Positions 15,127 through 22,639 of a stretch of DNA of 31,597 bases are shown here, in pieces (positions within the stretch are counted from its first letter, which is position 1; each line of letters opens with the position of its first letter). Origin of the DNA: a virus. The position numbers were made by a program, and so were the translations under genes. Below the pieces are notes generated by a model that did not search any database, was not told the origin of the DNA, and saw only the letters and a program-made list of their open reading frames with translations. The DNA lies in the IMG/VR virus record IMGVR_UViG_3300037336_000159, positions 1 through 31,597 of that record. One strand, given 5' to 3'.

Positions 15127-15593
15127 TATAAGAACCTCCTATATTGGTCTAAAACTTGTTGAACGCTAATTGGTATTAAAGTGCTATTTACTTGCTTTTC
15201 TGATTCATAGTACCAAACCTTTATAATCTGTAAGGCGGCTTGTATTAAATCGTCTGGCACCTCTGTTGTATCTTCATAACCTGCAATATATACAAATGGT
15301 GTTTGAGCTGCAAAGCAATAAGTAGTATGTAAATTTGCTTTTGTTTCGGTTAAAATTACCGTTGTTACCGATATTATCGGAAAATTATAAATTCTAATTA
15401 CACCATCATTTACATGCTTGGTAAATGTTTTAGTTTTAAAAATATGATTTGTTGACTTTTCTAAATAGATAAATGCAGCGTTAATCATTTGCTCAATTAG
15501 CAAATCATCTTCGGTTAAGTCATCGTCTATTTTTAAATAGTTCTTAGCGGATATTAAACTAATAATATCAATATAATTTACGATTTCGGCCAT
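15126..15593 (-). CDS. Head-tail connector protein, gp6-like
   Basis: A protein of 155 aa from the ATG at 15593 (MAEIVNYIDIISLISAKNYL). It shows the mostly helical gp6/gp15-type adaptor layout: an N-terminal 'SAKNYLKIDDDLTEDDLLIEQMINAAFIYLEK' helical pair, a middle beta part and a C-terminal helix with 'LIQAALQIIKVWYYESEKQV'. It binds the portal and extends the neck. An upstream in-frame ATG at 15629 exists, but it lies inside the preceding 50-aa gene, so 15593 is preferred. Confidence 0.78.
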   Translation of the reverse strand: MAEIVNYIDIISLISAKNYLKIDDDLTEDDLLIEQMINAAFIYLEKSTNHIFKTKTFTKHVNDGVIRIYNFPIISVTTVILTETKANLHTTYCFAAQTPFVYIAGYEDTTEVPDDLIQAALQIIKVWYYESEKQVNSTLIPISVQQVLDQYRRFL

Positions 15594-15720
15594 TACTTTT
15601 AGGTTTAGTATATGCTTTAACCACTCCACATCTAATTAAATAGTTTGCTAATGGGTCTTGTAAATCTACAATCTGTCCTTTTTTACTAAGGTCATGATTT
15701 TTAATAAATTCTACTTTCAT
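15568..15720 (-). CDS. Small conserved-looking protein, 50 aa, between capsid and connector
   Basis: ATG at 15720 opens 50 codons: MKVEFIKNHDLSKKGQIVDL then QDPLANYLIRCGVVKAY and a basic tail. The 'KGQIV.L.DPLANYLIR.GVV' pattern resembles short proteins often found after the capsid gene in phages, with a single small beta domain; the role is unknown to me. It overlaps the connector start (15593) by 26 bases and starts 14 bases after the lipoprotein stop, so it is well embedded in the operon. Confidence 0.65.
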   Translation of the reverse strand: MKVEFIKNHDLSKKGQIVDLQDPLANYLIRCGVVKAYTKPKSNGRNRKLY

Positions 15721-15734
15721 GATATAAAGATAAA

Positions 15735-16007
15735 TTAATATGTTAGTAATAACAAATCGTTAATTTTTATAAATTCATTGGTTTTTAATTGATTAGGTTT
15801 TACTTTGTCAACCACTTTATAAAATTGATTTTCGCATTTTATGCTATCTTTTGAAACAAAGTAAATCTTAAATAATTCATCTTTTACCAATAATTTATTT
15901 ACTCCCTTAATGCTTACAACTGGCTTATGGTCTATTTGTAAGTTGTCTTTTTTGCATCCTATTGTTAACAAAGCAACAAATAAGATAATTAATTTTAGTG
16001 TTTTCAT
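15735..16007 (-). CDS. Small phage-encoded lipoprotein
   Basis: A protein of 90 aa from the ATG at 16007: MKTLKLIILFVALLTIGCKK, a signal peptide with a lipobox ending at Cys18, then a short soluble domain of mixed beta character. It should be exported and lipidated in the host envelope. Phage lipoproteins beside late genes often block superinfection or DNA injection (Ltp of TP-J34, Llp of T5), which is a possible role here. It comes after the terminator that follows the capsid gene, so it may be expressed separately from the late message. An in-frame upstream ATG (16055) lies within the terminator and would hide the signal peptide, so I reject it. Confidence 0.68.
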   Translation of the reverse strand: MKTLKLIILFVALLTIGCKKDNLQIDHKPVVSIKGVNKLLVKDELFKIYFVSKDSIKCENQFYKVVDKVKPNQLKTNEFIKINDLLLLTY

Positions 16008-16021
16008 TTTGCTAATATAAC

Positions 16022-16051
16022 AAAAAAAGCCGCTATAATTAAATAGCGGCT
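16022..16051 (-). terminator. Terminator downstream of the major capsid gene
   Basis: On the minus strand AGCCGCTAT (16051-16043) and ATAGCGGCT (16036-16028) form a perfect 9-bp stem with a 6-base loop, followed by seven Ts (16028-16022). It lies 28 bases after the capsid stop and inside the tail-gene operon. Partial termination here would give more capsid than tail transcripts, and the genes to the left would depend on read-through or an unseen promoter. Confidence 0.85.
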
Positions 16052-16078
16052 CCAAACCTATAAACCAATTATGAAAAC

Positions 16079-17302
16079 CTACGCTCTGGCTGTTGTTCCT
16101 TTAATAAAGAAATCAGGTCCGTAAACTGGTAAAGCATAATCGCCTTCCACTCTTACTGTTACCTTATTTTCACGAACATTTGTTCCATCTTGTTCAAAGA
16201 ACTCAATTCTCATTCCATTTTGGGTTAATAATTGTGCGCCCATTTGAAAGTCTCCTACTACATAATCTCCAGCATTTGGAGCGGTAGAAGCAAAAACAGG
16301 CACACCACTAATGAACAATTGACTGCCTACAAATTGTACATTGCGTGGCATGTCGTATTCGCCTGATCCAGCGGTTTTGTTGTTGTAAAATGTTGCAATA
16401 TCAATTGGACGTAACAAAACGGCTGTTGCGGTTCTATCATAAGTGTCTTCTAATACTGCGATATCAGTAGTGATTTTTTCCGCTAAAAAAGTATTCAATG
16501 GAGCTGTTGATGCAACAAAGTTACCAGCTGTTAAAATACCCTTTAAGTTTGGAGTTGTTCCGCTACCATACAAGATTTGAGCATCTAATACTTTTTTGAA
16601 ACGCTCTGGAATACGAGATTGTAAAAAAGCAATAAAGCCCGGTATGTTTTGCATTGCTTTACGCGTTACTCTCATCCATCCTGCAATAGTTTCTACTGCT
16701 ACAGTAGATTCTAAAAAATCAAAATCAAATTGCGACTTTAGTGCGCCCTCTGCTGTTGGTGCAATTGAGCCCTCTCCTGAACCTAGTTCCCTCATAAAAG
16801 TGTAAGTATTACCTGGCCCTAGATTACCACCTGGCATTAAGTCCATAATATGAACTTTACGATTTGGATTTTCGATTATTCCGCTTTCGCTGATTTGACC
16901 GTATCTTGATCCGCCCGTAACATTACCAGTTGAAAAGTCTCCTACTGCTTTAAGCTCAATAATTACGCTCTTTGATTCTTTACGCTGAAATTTCTCTATT
17001 TCATCCGTTTGAGATTCCATTGCGGATTTAATTTCGTCTCCAAATGATTTATTTGTAACGCCTTCAATTTTCTTGGCTTGCAATTTAACGTCCAATTTAT
17101 CAGCGTGATCTTGAACGACTTTGATTTGTGCTTTAAAGTCAACTTCTAAGGCATCTTTCATTGCCTTAATTTCATCAGCAAATAAACCTTTTGCCGTTGC
17201 TTCAAAAGCTTTTATCTCAATAGAGATTTGCTCTTTGTTTTTTGTTTCTAAAGCGGTTTCTAATCCTTTTTTTAATTCCGCTAATTGCTCTTCTAAAGTC
17301 AT
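16079..17302 (-). CDS. HK97-type major capsid protein
   Basis: A protein of 407 aa (Phage_capsid family). Residues 1 to about 85 are charged and coiled-coil (AELKKGLETALETKNKEQIS...), the scaffold-like delta domain normally removed by the prohead protease. The HK97 fold follows, with 'IIENPNRKVHIMDLMPGG', 'AIPTAEG'-like APTAEG, 'VETIAGWMRVTRKAMQN', 'LDAQILYGSGTTPNLKGIL' and the C-terminal 'NGMRIEFFEQDGTNVRENKV' then 'ALPVYGPDFFIKGT'. Its start overlaps the protease stop by one base. It forms the icosahedral shell. Confidence 0.93.
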   Translation of the reverse strand: MTLEEQLAELKKGLETALETKNKEQISIEIKAFEATAKGLFADEIKAMKDALEVDFKAQIKVVQDHADKLDVKLQAKKIEGVTNKSFGDEIKSAMESQTDEIEKFQRKESKSVIIELKAVGDFSTGNVTGGSRYGQISESGIIENPNRKVHIMDLMPGGNLGPGNTYTFMRELGSGEGSIAPTAEGALKSQFDFDFLESTVAVETIAGWMRVTRKAMQNIPGFIAFLQSRIPERFKKVLDAQILYGSGTTPNLKGILTAGNFVASTAPLNTFLAEKITTDIAVLEDTYDRTATAVLLRPIDIATFYNNKTAGSGEYDMPRNVQFVGSQLFISGVPVFASTAPNAGDYVVGDFQMGAQLLTQNGMRIEFFEQDGTNVRENKVTVRVEGDYALPVYGPDFFIKGTTARA

Positions 17303-17967
17303 TATTTAATATTTAGTGATTGAGTGAATGATTTAATTATATTGATTTGCTCAATCGGCTCTACTATAAGAGTGTCTTTAAACGGCTCTAAAGTGAGTGA
17401 TTTTAATATGTCCTCAACCTGCATTAGCCTTGCATCTGAATAAGGTATGTTGTACATTTTTGTTAATAGTTCTATAAATTCTTTTGAATTGTTAACCGAT
17501 TTAATACCAGTTGCAAAAGCTAAAGAATTAGCTCCCCATGAGGTTAAAAAAGAATATTCCTTTAAATTGTATTCTTTAATAATCTTGCTGTTTTTAGTGT
17601 CTCGTTGAACAACTGAATATCCAATTGACAAATCAGCATCTTGGTTGTTGTCGGTTGTGAGTTTAACATCATAAAACATGTCTCTACCTAACTCCGTATT
17701 CATGTTAAATTGAGTTATCGTTTTAAGACCGTAGGTGTCATATGCATCTATTTCAATAGGTACTCCAATCATTAACTTGCGGTCATGATTCTTATATACC
17801 CTAAGCTTTCTAATATTTTCAGATACAGTTTTTACAAATGAACCATAAGCGGAAATGTCGCCATCGCTATCCTCGTTATTATAGGCATTTGCATACGCTT
17901 CGACTACTCCCTTAGTAGGGTCTAAATCTTTAATCTCTGATAAGAATTTTTTTTGCATTTGTTCCAT
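17302..17967 (-). CDS. Prohead maturation protease (HK97/U35-like)
   Basis: A protein of 221 aa. 'KGVVEAYANAYNNEDSDGD' is the typical opening of the family, 'VYKNHDRKLMIGVP' carries the catalytic His (H61) and 'DADLSIGYSV' the Ser (S114). It digests the capsid delta domain and itself before packaging. A GTG at 17970 is in frame one codon upstream, but the ATG at 17967 is preferred. It is the first minus-strand gene after the plus-strand block, so its transcript must either cross that block in antisense or start in the intergenic region 17968-18073, where I see no good minus-strand promoter. Confidence 0.88.
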   Translation of the reverse strand: MEQMQKKFLSEIKDLDPTKGVVEAYANAYNNEDSDGDISAYGSFVKTVSENIRKLRVYKNHDRKLMIGVPIEIDAYDTYGLKTITQFNMNTELGRDMFYDVKLTTDNNQDADLSIGYSVVQRDTKNSKIIKEYNLKEYSFLTSWGANSLAFATGIKSVNNSKEFIELLTKMYNIPYSDARLMQVEDILKSLTLEPFKDTLIVEPIEQINIIKSFTQSLNIK

Positions 17968-18020
17968 CACATGTAAAATTAATTAAAAAAACTAATAAAC
18001 TATAAAAAATATTAAATTTA

Positions 18021-18051
18021 TTTCGTTTTACGGTATTTTGTGGTATATTTG
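18021..18051 (+). promoter_or_regulatory. Promoter of the plus-strand cassette
   Basis: TTTC (18021-18024), a 19-base spacer, and TATATTTG (18044-18051): one mismatch from the Bacteroidota consensus TTTG-N19-TAnnTTTG, with ideal spacing. The first plus-strand ATG lies 22 bases downstream at 18074, leaving a short leader. This supports the plus-strand genes being an independent transcription unit. Confidence 0.72.
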
Positions 18052-18054
18052 TGT

Positions 18055-18330
18055 TTATTAATTTATAGACAAAATGGAAGAGAAACTAAAAGAAATTATT
18101 GAAGCTCACGAATTGAATTTGGTAAAATACACACAAGAACGTGATGATAGAATTTATAAAATGAAATTTCTAAAAGAGCATAAATTTGAAAAAGATTATG
18201 ACCATTTATTTACTCAAAATACAGCAACAAGTTATATGTTTTACGATTACAGAAATGCTATTGATGGGCTTAGAAAAATTTTAAATGCGTGGCAGTCTTA
18301 GTTTTTTATTATTAATTTATAGATAAAATG
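18055..18330 (+). repeat. Two copies of a 22-base leader ending in ATG
   Basis: 18055-18076 and 18309-18330 are identical except for one base (C versus T in TATAGAYAAAATG). Each ends in the start codon of a different gene. The core TATAGACAAAATG also occurs at 1284-1296 on the minus strand. The repeat looks like a translation-initiation region rather than a mobile element. Confidence 0.7.
18074..18301 (+). CDS. Hypothetical protein, 75 aa, first gene of the plus-strand cassette
   Basis: A charged, helical protein of 75 aa (MEEKLKEIIEAHELNLVKYT, ending RNAIDGLRKILNAWQS). Likely a small two- or three-helix protein; no family recognised. Its ATG lies 22 bases after a near-consensus promoter. 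It is coded opposite to the surrounding structural genes, which suggests a role outside virion assembly, for example host takeover. Confidence 0.72.
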   Translation: MEEKLKEIIEAHELNLVKYTQERDDRIYKMKFLKEHKFEKDYDHLFTQNTATSYMFYDYRNAIDGLRKILNAWQS

Positions 18331-18507
18331 AAACTAGCAGAATACATCAAAAACAATTTAAACGAACTAGAAAAAAACCATGATTATCAAATCGGTACAG
18401 AAACTGTGAGATCATGGATTGACATTTTTAATCATGAAAAAAAACCAAAAGTAACAAATCACGAGCTTAAAAAACTAACTGAAAAATTCACAGATGGGCT
18501 TGATTAA
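18328..18507 (+). CDS. Hypothetical protein, 59 aa
   Basis: ATG at 18328 opens 59 codons: MKLAEYIKNNLNELEKNHDY, IGTETVRSWIDIFNHEKKP, ending KLTEKFTDGLD. Strongly helical and charged; the TETVRSWIDIF segment could be a DNA-binding helix, but no family is recognised. It starts after a near-identical copy of the 18055 leader, which supports it being a real gene, and its 3' end overlaps the next frame. Confidence 0.65.
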   Translation: MKLAEYIKNNLNELEKNHDYQIGTETVRSWIDIFNHEKKPKVTNHELKKLTEKFTDGLD

Positions 18508-18514
18508 AATAAAT

Positions 18515-18775
18515 ATGGACGAAAAATTAGTATTGGTACAGGGTAAAATTTACTATTTAGATTATGGTAACAATACTCAAATAATTGGCAGATTTAAAGA
18601 TACAGATATTTGTCAGCACAACTTTTATGACTTGTTGCATTACTGGAATGGGTACGAAAGTTTTAGACACACAAATCAATATTGTGTAACAAACGGAATT
18701 GAAAAAATACGTAGAGCATCAAAGTCGGAAATTCATAACTTAATAAAACACGAAATTGAACATGGATGTATTTAA
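18515..18775 (+). CDS. Hypothetical protein, 86 aa
   Basis: A protein of 86 aa (MDEKLVLVQGKIYYLDYGNN then IIGRFKDTDICQHNFYDLLH). It is probably a small beta domain with several Tyr, His and Cys residues and a helical C-terminal part (RRASKSEIHNLIKHEIEHGC). ATG at 18515 follows the preceding stop by 7 bases in an AT-rich context; an in-frame ATG at 18494 would overlap the 59-aa gene and is the alternative. Not recognised. Its C-terminal HEIEHGCI does not form a convincing metalloprotease motif. Confidence 0.62.
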   Translation: MDEKLVLVQGKIYYLDYGNNTQIIGRFKDTDICQHNFYDLLHYWNGYESFRHTNQYCVTNGIEKIRRASKSEIHNLIKHEIEHGCI

Positions 18776-18811
18776 GGTATCCGCTGCAATCGTTAACGTA
18801 AAAAAATAAAT

Positions 18812-18949
18812 ATGAAAAAAATAAGAATAGAGACAACTGTTTTACCTACAATATTAGCAAAGATTGCCGAACAAGCAAAAACAGAAAAGCGATCACCTAT
18901 GAGCGTAATTAGGAATATTATTGAAAGTTTTTATGAAGATAGGAAATGA
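18812..18949 (+). CDS. Ribbon-helix-helix-like small protein, 45 aa
   Basis: A protein of 45 aa: MKKIRIETTVLPTILAKIAE then QAKTEKRSPMSVIRNIIESF. A short N-terminal strand, a helix, a turn with RSPM and a second helix (SVIRNIIESFYEDRK) match the ribbon-helix-helix (CopG/Arc) fold, which binds operator DNA as dimers through the strand. It could repress the promoter at 18021-18051 or another phage promoter; that target is inferred. Its stop overlaps the next ATG (ATGA). Confidence 0.7.
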   Translation: MKKIRIETTVLPTILAKIAEQAKTEKRSPMSVIRNIIESFYEDRK

Positions 18950-19205
18950 TAGTAATACATAAGTTTGAATTAAAAATAATTGATAGACAAAATATTGATT
19001 TGCGTAATGGTTTTCAAATCCTTGACATACAATTACAAACCGATAAATTATTTGTATTGTGGCAAAATTAGACACTGAAAGAGATGTTAAAAATGTTACT
19101 ATTGTTTGTTTTTTTACTGGCGAGCCATTACCTTCAAATGAAATGATTTATATAAAAACTATAAAAAACATGGGATTAGTTTATCATTTTTTTTACTTAC
19201 CCTAA
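18946..19205 (+). pseudogene. Frameshifted DUF7352-like phage gene
   Basis: The first frame, from the ATG at 18946, reads MIVIHKFELKIIDRQNIDLR, NGFQILDIQLQTDKLFVLW, then QN and a TAG at 19069. The next frame continues from 19062 with AKLDTERDVKNVTIVCFFTG, EPLPSNEMIYIKTIKNMGLVYHFF and a stop at 19203-19205. Together they match the small phage family I know as DUF7352 (N-terminal 'IHKFPLEI.D.Q', 'IL.VQ.Q...LW', then 'TG.P', 'YI.T...LV.H.F'). One missing G after TGG (19060-19062) restores the whole frame of about 86 codons. No slippery heptamer is present, so this is a mutation or a read error. It ends overlapping the convergent minor head gene. Confidence 0.65.
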
Positions 19206-20017
19206 ACCCTAATAGCAAAACCATCAGCATCTAAAACAGGTACCCATGCAAAAGCGCATCGGCAATTTATAACATTGCCTGCGCTGCCTGTTACATCGCC
19301 TGGATATTCCATTTCATTAATTACGCCCTTAGTAGAAGTCATTATAAAATTCTCGTTCTTACCTACTCTTTTTTCGTTCATTGATAAATGATTCCAATCT
19401 TCGGGTCTTCCATCCCTTGTCCTTTCGTTTTGCGCACTTAACCAAACCTTTTCAAGTAGTATTCCTGAACTATTGCCACTTATCATTGCAGCATGATTAG
19501 CCGCTGCTGTTGTTTCTGTCCTAGCTATTCTCAAAGCTTGATACCTTGTAAAGTTTGGCAAATCTATTGAATGTCTTATAAATCTTTGCATTTCTTCAAT
19601 AGATAGGTTTTGTTCCTGAGCTTGAATTACTAACTTAATTATTTCTTTGGCTAATGTTTCACTTACCGAAGTAATCCGCTGTCCTGCATTTTCTTTAACC
19701 CATTGAATAATAGTATTTAGAAATTCATCAGAAAACAAGGCTCTATTAAAATCTTTAATATCCTTATTTATTCCTGCACCTACTCGTTTACCATGAACTA
19801 AACCAATTTCGCTATAAACCTTTATATAAGCGTTTTCAATTGTTCCAATATTTAATCCTATGTTTAGCTTAATTGAAGCGGAGGCGGTTAAATAACTAAA
19901 TGTGATAGGTATTTTATCCGCTACCTCTCTTAGTGATTTGTTAAATACCTTGTAAGCCATATTTTCATAAGCTTTATGATATTTTAACCATTGGTTTAGG
20001 TATTGGTTTGAGTTCAT
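19202..20017 (-). CDS. Minor head protein, SPP1 gp7/Mu F-like
   Basis: A protein of 271 aa. The C-terminal half carries the phage Mu F domain: ARTETTAAANHAAM (166-178), ERTRDGRPEDWNHLSMNEK (about 198-215), then EYPGDVTGSAGNVINCRCAF (237-256). The N-terminal half is helical, for portal contact. These proteins enter the capsid with the portal and assist head morphogenesis and DNA ejection. Its stop overlaps the convergent stop of the plus-strand cassette by 3 bases; its start touches the portal stop. Confidence 0.9.
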   Translation of the reverse strand: MNSNQYLNQWLKYHKAYENMAYKVFNKSLREVADKIPITFSYLTASASIKLNIGLNIGTIENAYIKVYSEIGLVHGKRVGAGINKDIKDFNRALFSDEFLNTIIQWVKENAGQRITSVSETLAKEIIKLVIQAQEQNLSIEEMQRFIRHSIDLPNFTRYQALRIARTETTAAANHAAMISGNSSGILLEKVWLSAQNERTRDGRPEDWNHLSMNEKRVGKNENFIMTSTKGVINEMEYPGDVTGSAGNVINCRCAFAWVPVLDADGFAIRV

Positions 20018-21421
20018 TTAAGCTCCCAAATTAAAAGCCTTACTAATTGATAAATCACTTATTAAAGCATCTTCTAAAGGTATTAATCCTGTTTTAATAA
20101 AATGCTGTTTCATTTCCGACTTACCAGTTTCGGGGTATCTTAATGCAACCCTAAACTCTTCAGGTGTAATAGCAGCATTATCTAAAGCTATTGCTAACCA
20201 TTCGCAAAGGGTTTTCATGTCGCCCTGCATTTCTGGCAATTCTGAAATATCAAAAATACATTTTACATTCCCTAAATCTTTAAATCTTGGATAGTAACTA
20301 TTATTTAAAGCATCTTCATAAATCTTTAAATCTGGAGCTATACGGTTACTTATCGCCTGAACCCATGCAGCATTCATATTGTCGTACTTAGCTCCATCGT
20401 CATTATTCAAAAGCTTATCCGACCAGCCTAAAGCATTACAAATAGATTTTTGAGCATCTTTTTTAAACTCTAAAGGCTGCAAATCTTTAGTATCTACACT
20501 AACTTTTGTAAATCCTAATGGTGCACTTGATCCGGCTATCCTGCCTAAATTATCTTCACTTGCTTGCATTTCAATTAATCGGCTTTTTATATCCGTTGCT
20601 TGGTCTGGTGTTAAAGGGGTTTGGCCATCTTTTGCATGAATAAAGCCATAAGAACCGCCCGACTTAATAGTTTTAATAGAATTGTCATTGATTACGTTTT
20701 GAAGTTGAATGTCTAGTAAAATAGCTGCTAATGGTGAGCGACCGTATAAATGTGAACCACTTAAATCATAATTAGGATTTGCATACTTTGAATGTATAAT
20801 GTCCTCTTCTTTAAATTTAATATAAACATTTCCTATCGTTAAAATATAATAATCAATAGGGCTTTCTAATTCTATAAATTTAGCTTCTGGCTTTAATACG
20901 ATTTGCATTAAGTGAGCTGGCAATAAAAACCGTTGCATTGGTTTACCAGTATTAGCTCCTTCTTTTGGTGATAAAATATATTGATAAGCATTACCTGTTA
21001 ACAACATAAAAGTTTCCCATAACTCCTTAAATTCTGTATCGTTTTGATAATAGTTTGGCTTTGTTAATGGGTCGTCAATCTCAATTTCATTAAATGCTTT
21101 CTTTTCGTAAATCCTTTTGTTTGCTAATTCTGCAGCTCCTAAAGATTTGGTATATAGTTTCTCAAATGATTTAAACGCTTTCTTATCCTCAACCGTTTTC
21201 AATATACTTGGAACGCTTGCGAATTTTCTAGCTATTTGACTAACTAAGGAATATACATCGCTATTGTGGTTGTAAGCTTTCTGTACATACGATATATTGT
21301 TATTATCGTACTTTGTATATGAGCCACCTAAAAACGAAAAAAAAGCTTCGTTAAATAGATTAGTCATTGCCGTTTTTTGACTACTTATCATTTTAAACGG
21401 ATTGCGAATAATTAATGCCAT
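20018..21421 (-). CDS. Portal protein
   Basis: A protein of 467 aa of the HK97-type portal family: 'AYNHNSDVYSLVSQIARKFASVP' near the N-terminus, then 'FMLLTGNAYQYIL', 'DIIHSKYANPNYD', 'LYGRSPLAAILLDIQLQ', a stem/clip region with 'GSYGFIHAKDG' and 'LGWSDKLLNNDDGAKYDNMN'. It forms the dodecameric ring for DNA entry and exit. ATG at 21421 is the start; a TTG two codons upstream is in frame but less likely. It lies between the large terminase and minor head genes, the canonical order. Confidence 0.92.
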   Translation of the reverse strand: MALIIRNPFKMISSQKTAMTNLFNEAFFSFLGGSYTKYDNNNISYVQKAYNHNSDVYSLVSQIARKFASVPSILKTVEDKKAFKSFEKLYTKSLGAAELANKRIYEKKAFNEIEIDDPLTKPNYYQNDTEFKELWETFMLLTGNAYQYILSPKEGANTGKPMQRFLLPAHLMQIVLKPEAKFIELESPIDYYILTIGNVYIKFKEEDIIHSKYANPNYDLSGSHLYGRSPLAAILLDIQLQNVINDNSIKTIKSGGSYGFIHAKDGQTPLTPDQATDIKSRLIEMQASEDNLGRIAGSSAPLGFTKVSVDTKDLQPLEFKKDAQKSICNALGWSDKLLNNDDGAKYDNMNAAWVQAISNRIAPDLKIYEDALNNSYYPRFKDLGNVKCIFDISELPEMQGDMKTLCEWLAIALDNAAITPEEFRVALRYPETGKSEMKQHFIKTGLIPLEDALISDLSISKAFNLGA

Positions 21422-21435
21422 ATTCAAAGATATAA

Positions 21436-22638
21436 TTAAAATGTGAAAAAGTTATTTTTGTTTCCTATTTGGCTAAAAACAGAATACCTTACAGCATCTA
21501 AACAATGATTAAATGCATCTATTGGAGTATTAGACTTTTTATCACTCCAAACATAGTTATTTAGTTCCTTTATAAGATTTAAACTATCGGCATCAATAAT
21601 CAATTCAAAATCTAATAAAACGGCTATACCTGCAATAATAGATCCTTGACCTTTAATAGTTTCTTTAATATTTAATCCGTAATCTTTTATCTCTGTAATA
21701 AGTCGTGGTTCCGCACTATCGGCATAAATTAATGAGTTTCCAGCATGGTGTTTATTTAAAGAAGCTATTTCACTTGTCGTAAGTTTTGGTCTGCAAAAAC
21801 ATTCTTTTATATATATTTTTTTATTATCTAAATCAATAGACGTTTTAATTAATGTAGTCGGATCAATGCTAAAACCAAAATCTTGACCAAATATAGGAAC
21901 TCCGACTTCTTTAAAAGAACCTATTTTCCAATTATTAAATATTACGCCTTCCGCTTTATCTAGCCATCCGCCTAAAACAACATGATTGTATTTATTTATA
22001 TTTTTTATCTTAATTTGTTCAACTTGAAAAATAAAGCTTTCATCTAGGTTGTTTTTGTTTTCTAAGTAAGTTGAATGTATATATGTTGTATTGTCTTTTG
22101 TTTCGGTAGAACCCGATTGAACTCCGCATCCCTCAAAGAAACGTTTATAAATCCAATGTTCCTTAGTGCTTGGATTCATTATTAAAATAACTCTATTTTT
22201 AATTCCCTTTTGACGTACTGATAAATCTATTCTATCAAATGTAGGCTCGTCTGTTAGTTCTTCAGCTTCATCTATTACAAGTGTATTAATACCTTGTAAA
22301 GACTTTAAATTAGCTGTATTATCTTTTGAACCTGTTTGAATACCTCTAAATAAAATTGAATTGCCGTTTTGTTTATTTATTATTTCTGTTTTAGTAATAT
22401 CAAACATAAACGACAAACCTAATAAATCTATTTTTTCCTGAAATTCTGGAATAATTGAAAGGTAAGCAGACGTTAAGGTTTTACGTAAAAATAGTATTTT
22501 TTGATTGTCCTCTAACATTAAAAGACAAAGAAAAGTATTAACGCTAAATGATTTACCCGAACCTCGTCCACCAGTTATTATAAAATACCTACTTTTATCT
22601 AAGATTAAAGATTCATATTTTTTATTAATTGTAAGCAC
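21436..22638 (-). CDS. terL: Terminase large subunit
   Basis: A protein of 400 aa. ATPase domain: Walker A GGRGSGKS (23-30), Walker B LVIDEAEE (120-127). RNase H-like nuclease domain: GQDFGFSIDPTT (D253), IYADSAEP (D307) and DAFNHCLDAVRY (D381). It cuts and pumps DNA into the prohead. The frame has no ATG before the Walker A motif; GTG at 22638, directly after the preceding stop, is the likely start. Family: Terminase_3/PBSX-like by overall pattern. Confidence 0.93.
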   Translation of the reverse strand: MLTINKKYESLILDKSRYFIITGGRGSGKSFSVNTFLCLLMLEDNQKILFLRKTLTSAYLSIIPEFQEKIDLLGLSFMFDITKTEIINKQNGNSILFRGIQTGSKDNTANLKSLQGINTLVIDEAEELTDEPTFDRIDLSVRQKGIKNRVILIMNPSTKEHWIYKRFFEGCGVQSGSTETKDNTTYIHSTYLENKNNLDESFIFQVEQIKIKNINKYNHVVLGGWLDKAEGVIFNNWKIGSFKEVGVPIFGQDFGFSIDPTTLIKTSIDLDNKKIYIKECFCRPKLTTSEIASLNKHHAGNSLIYADSAEPRLITEIKDYGLNIKETIKGQGSIIAGIAVLLDFELIIDADSLNLIKELNNYVWSDKKSNTPIDAFNHCLDAVRYSVFSQIGNKNNFFTF

Positions 22639-22639
22639 A

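Noticed and set aside
16008-16055. A longer start for the lipoprotein gene at ATG 16055.
   Set aside because: This region is the capsid terminator stem and loop; the longer form would bury the signal peptide behind 16 residues.
17968-18000. A possible minus-strand promoter (TTTA, N20, TACATGTG) in front of the prohead protease.
   Set aside because: The -7 box has a mismatch in the TTTG part, the spacing is 20, and transcription would begin at the ATG itself. Too weak to call; the source of protease/capsid transcription remains open.
19059-19205. A separate plus-strand gene starting with GTG at 19059.
   Set aside because: The encoded residues continue the family pattern of the preceding frame after a single-base shift, so a frameshifted single gene explains both halves better.
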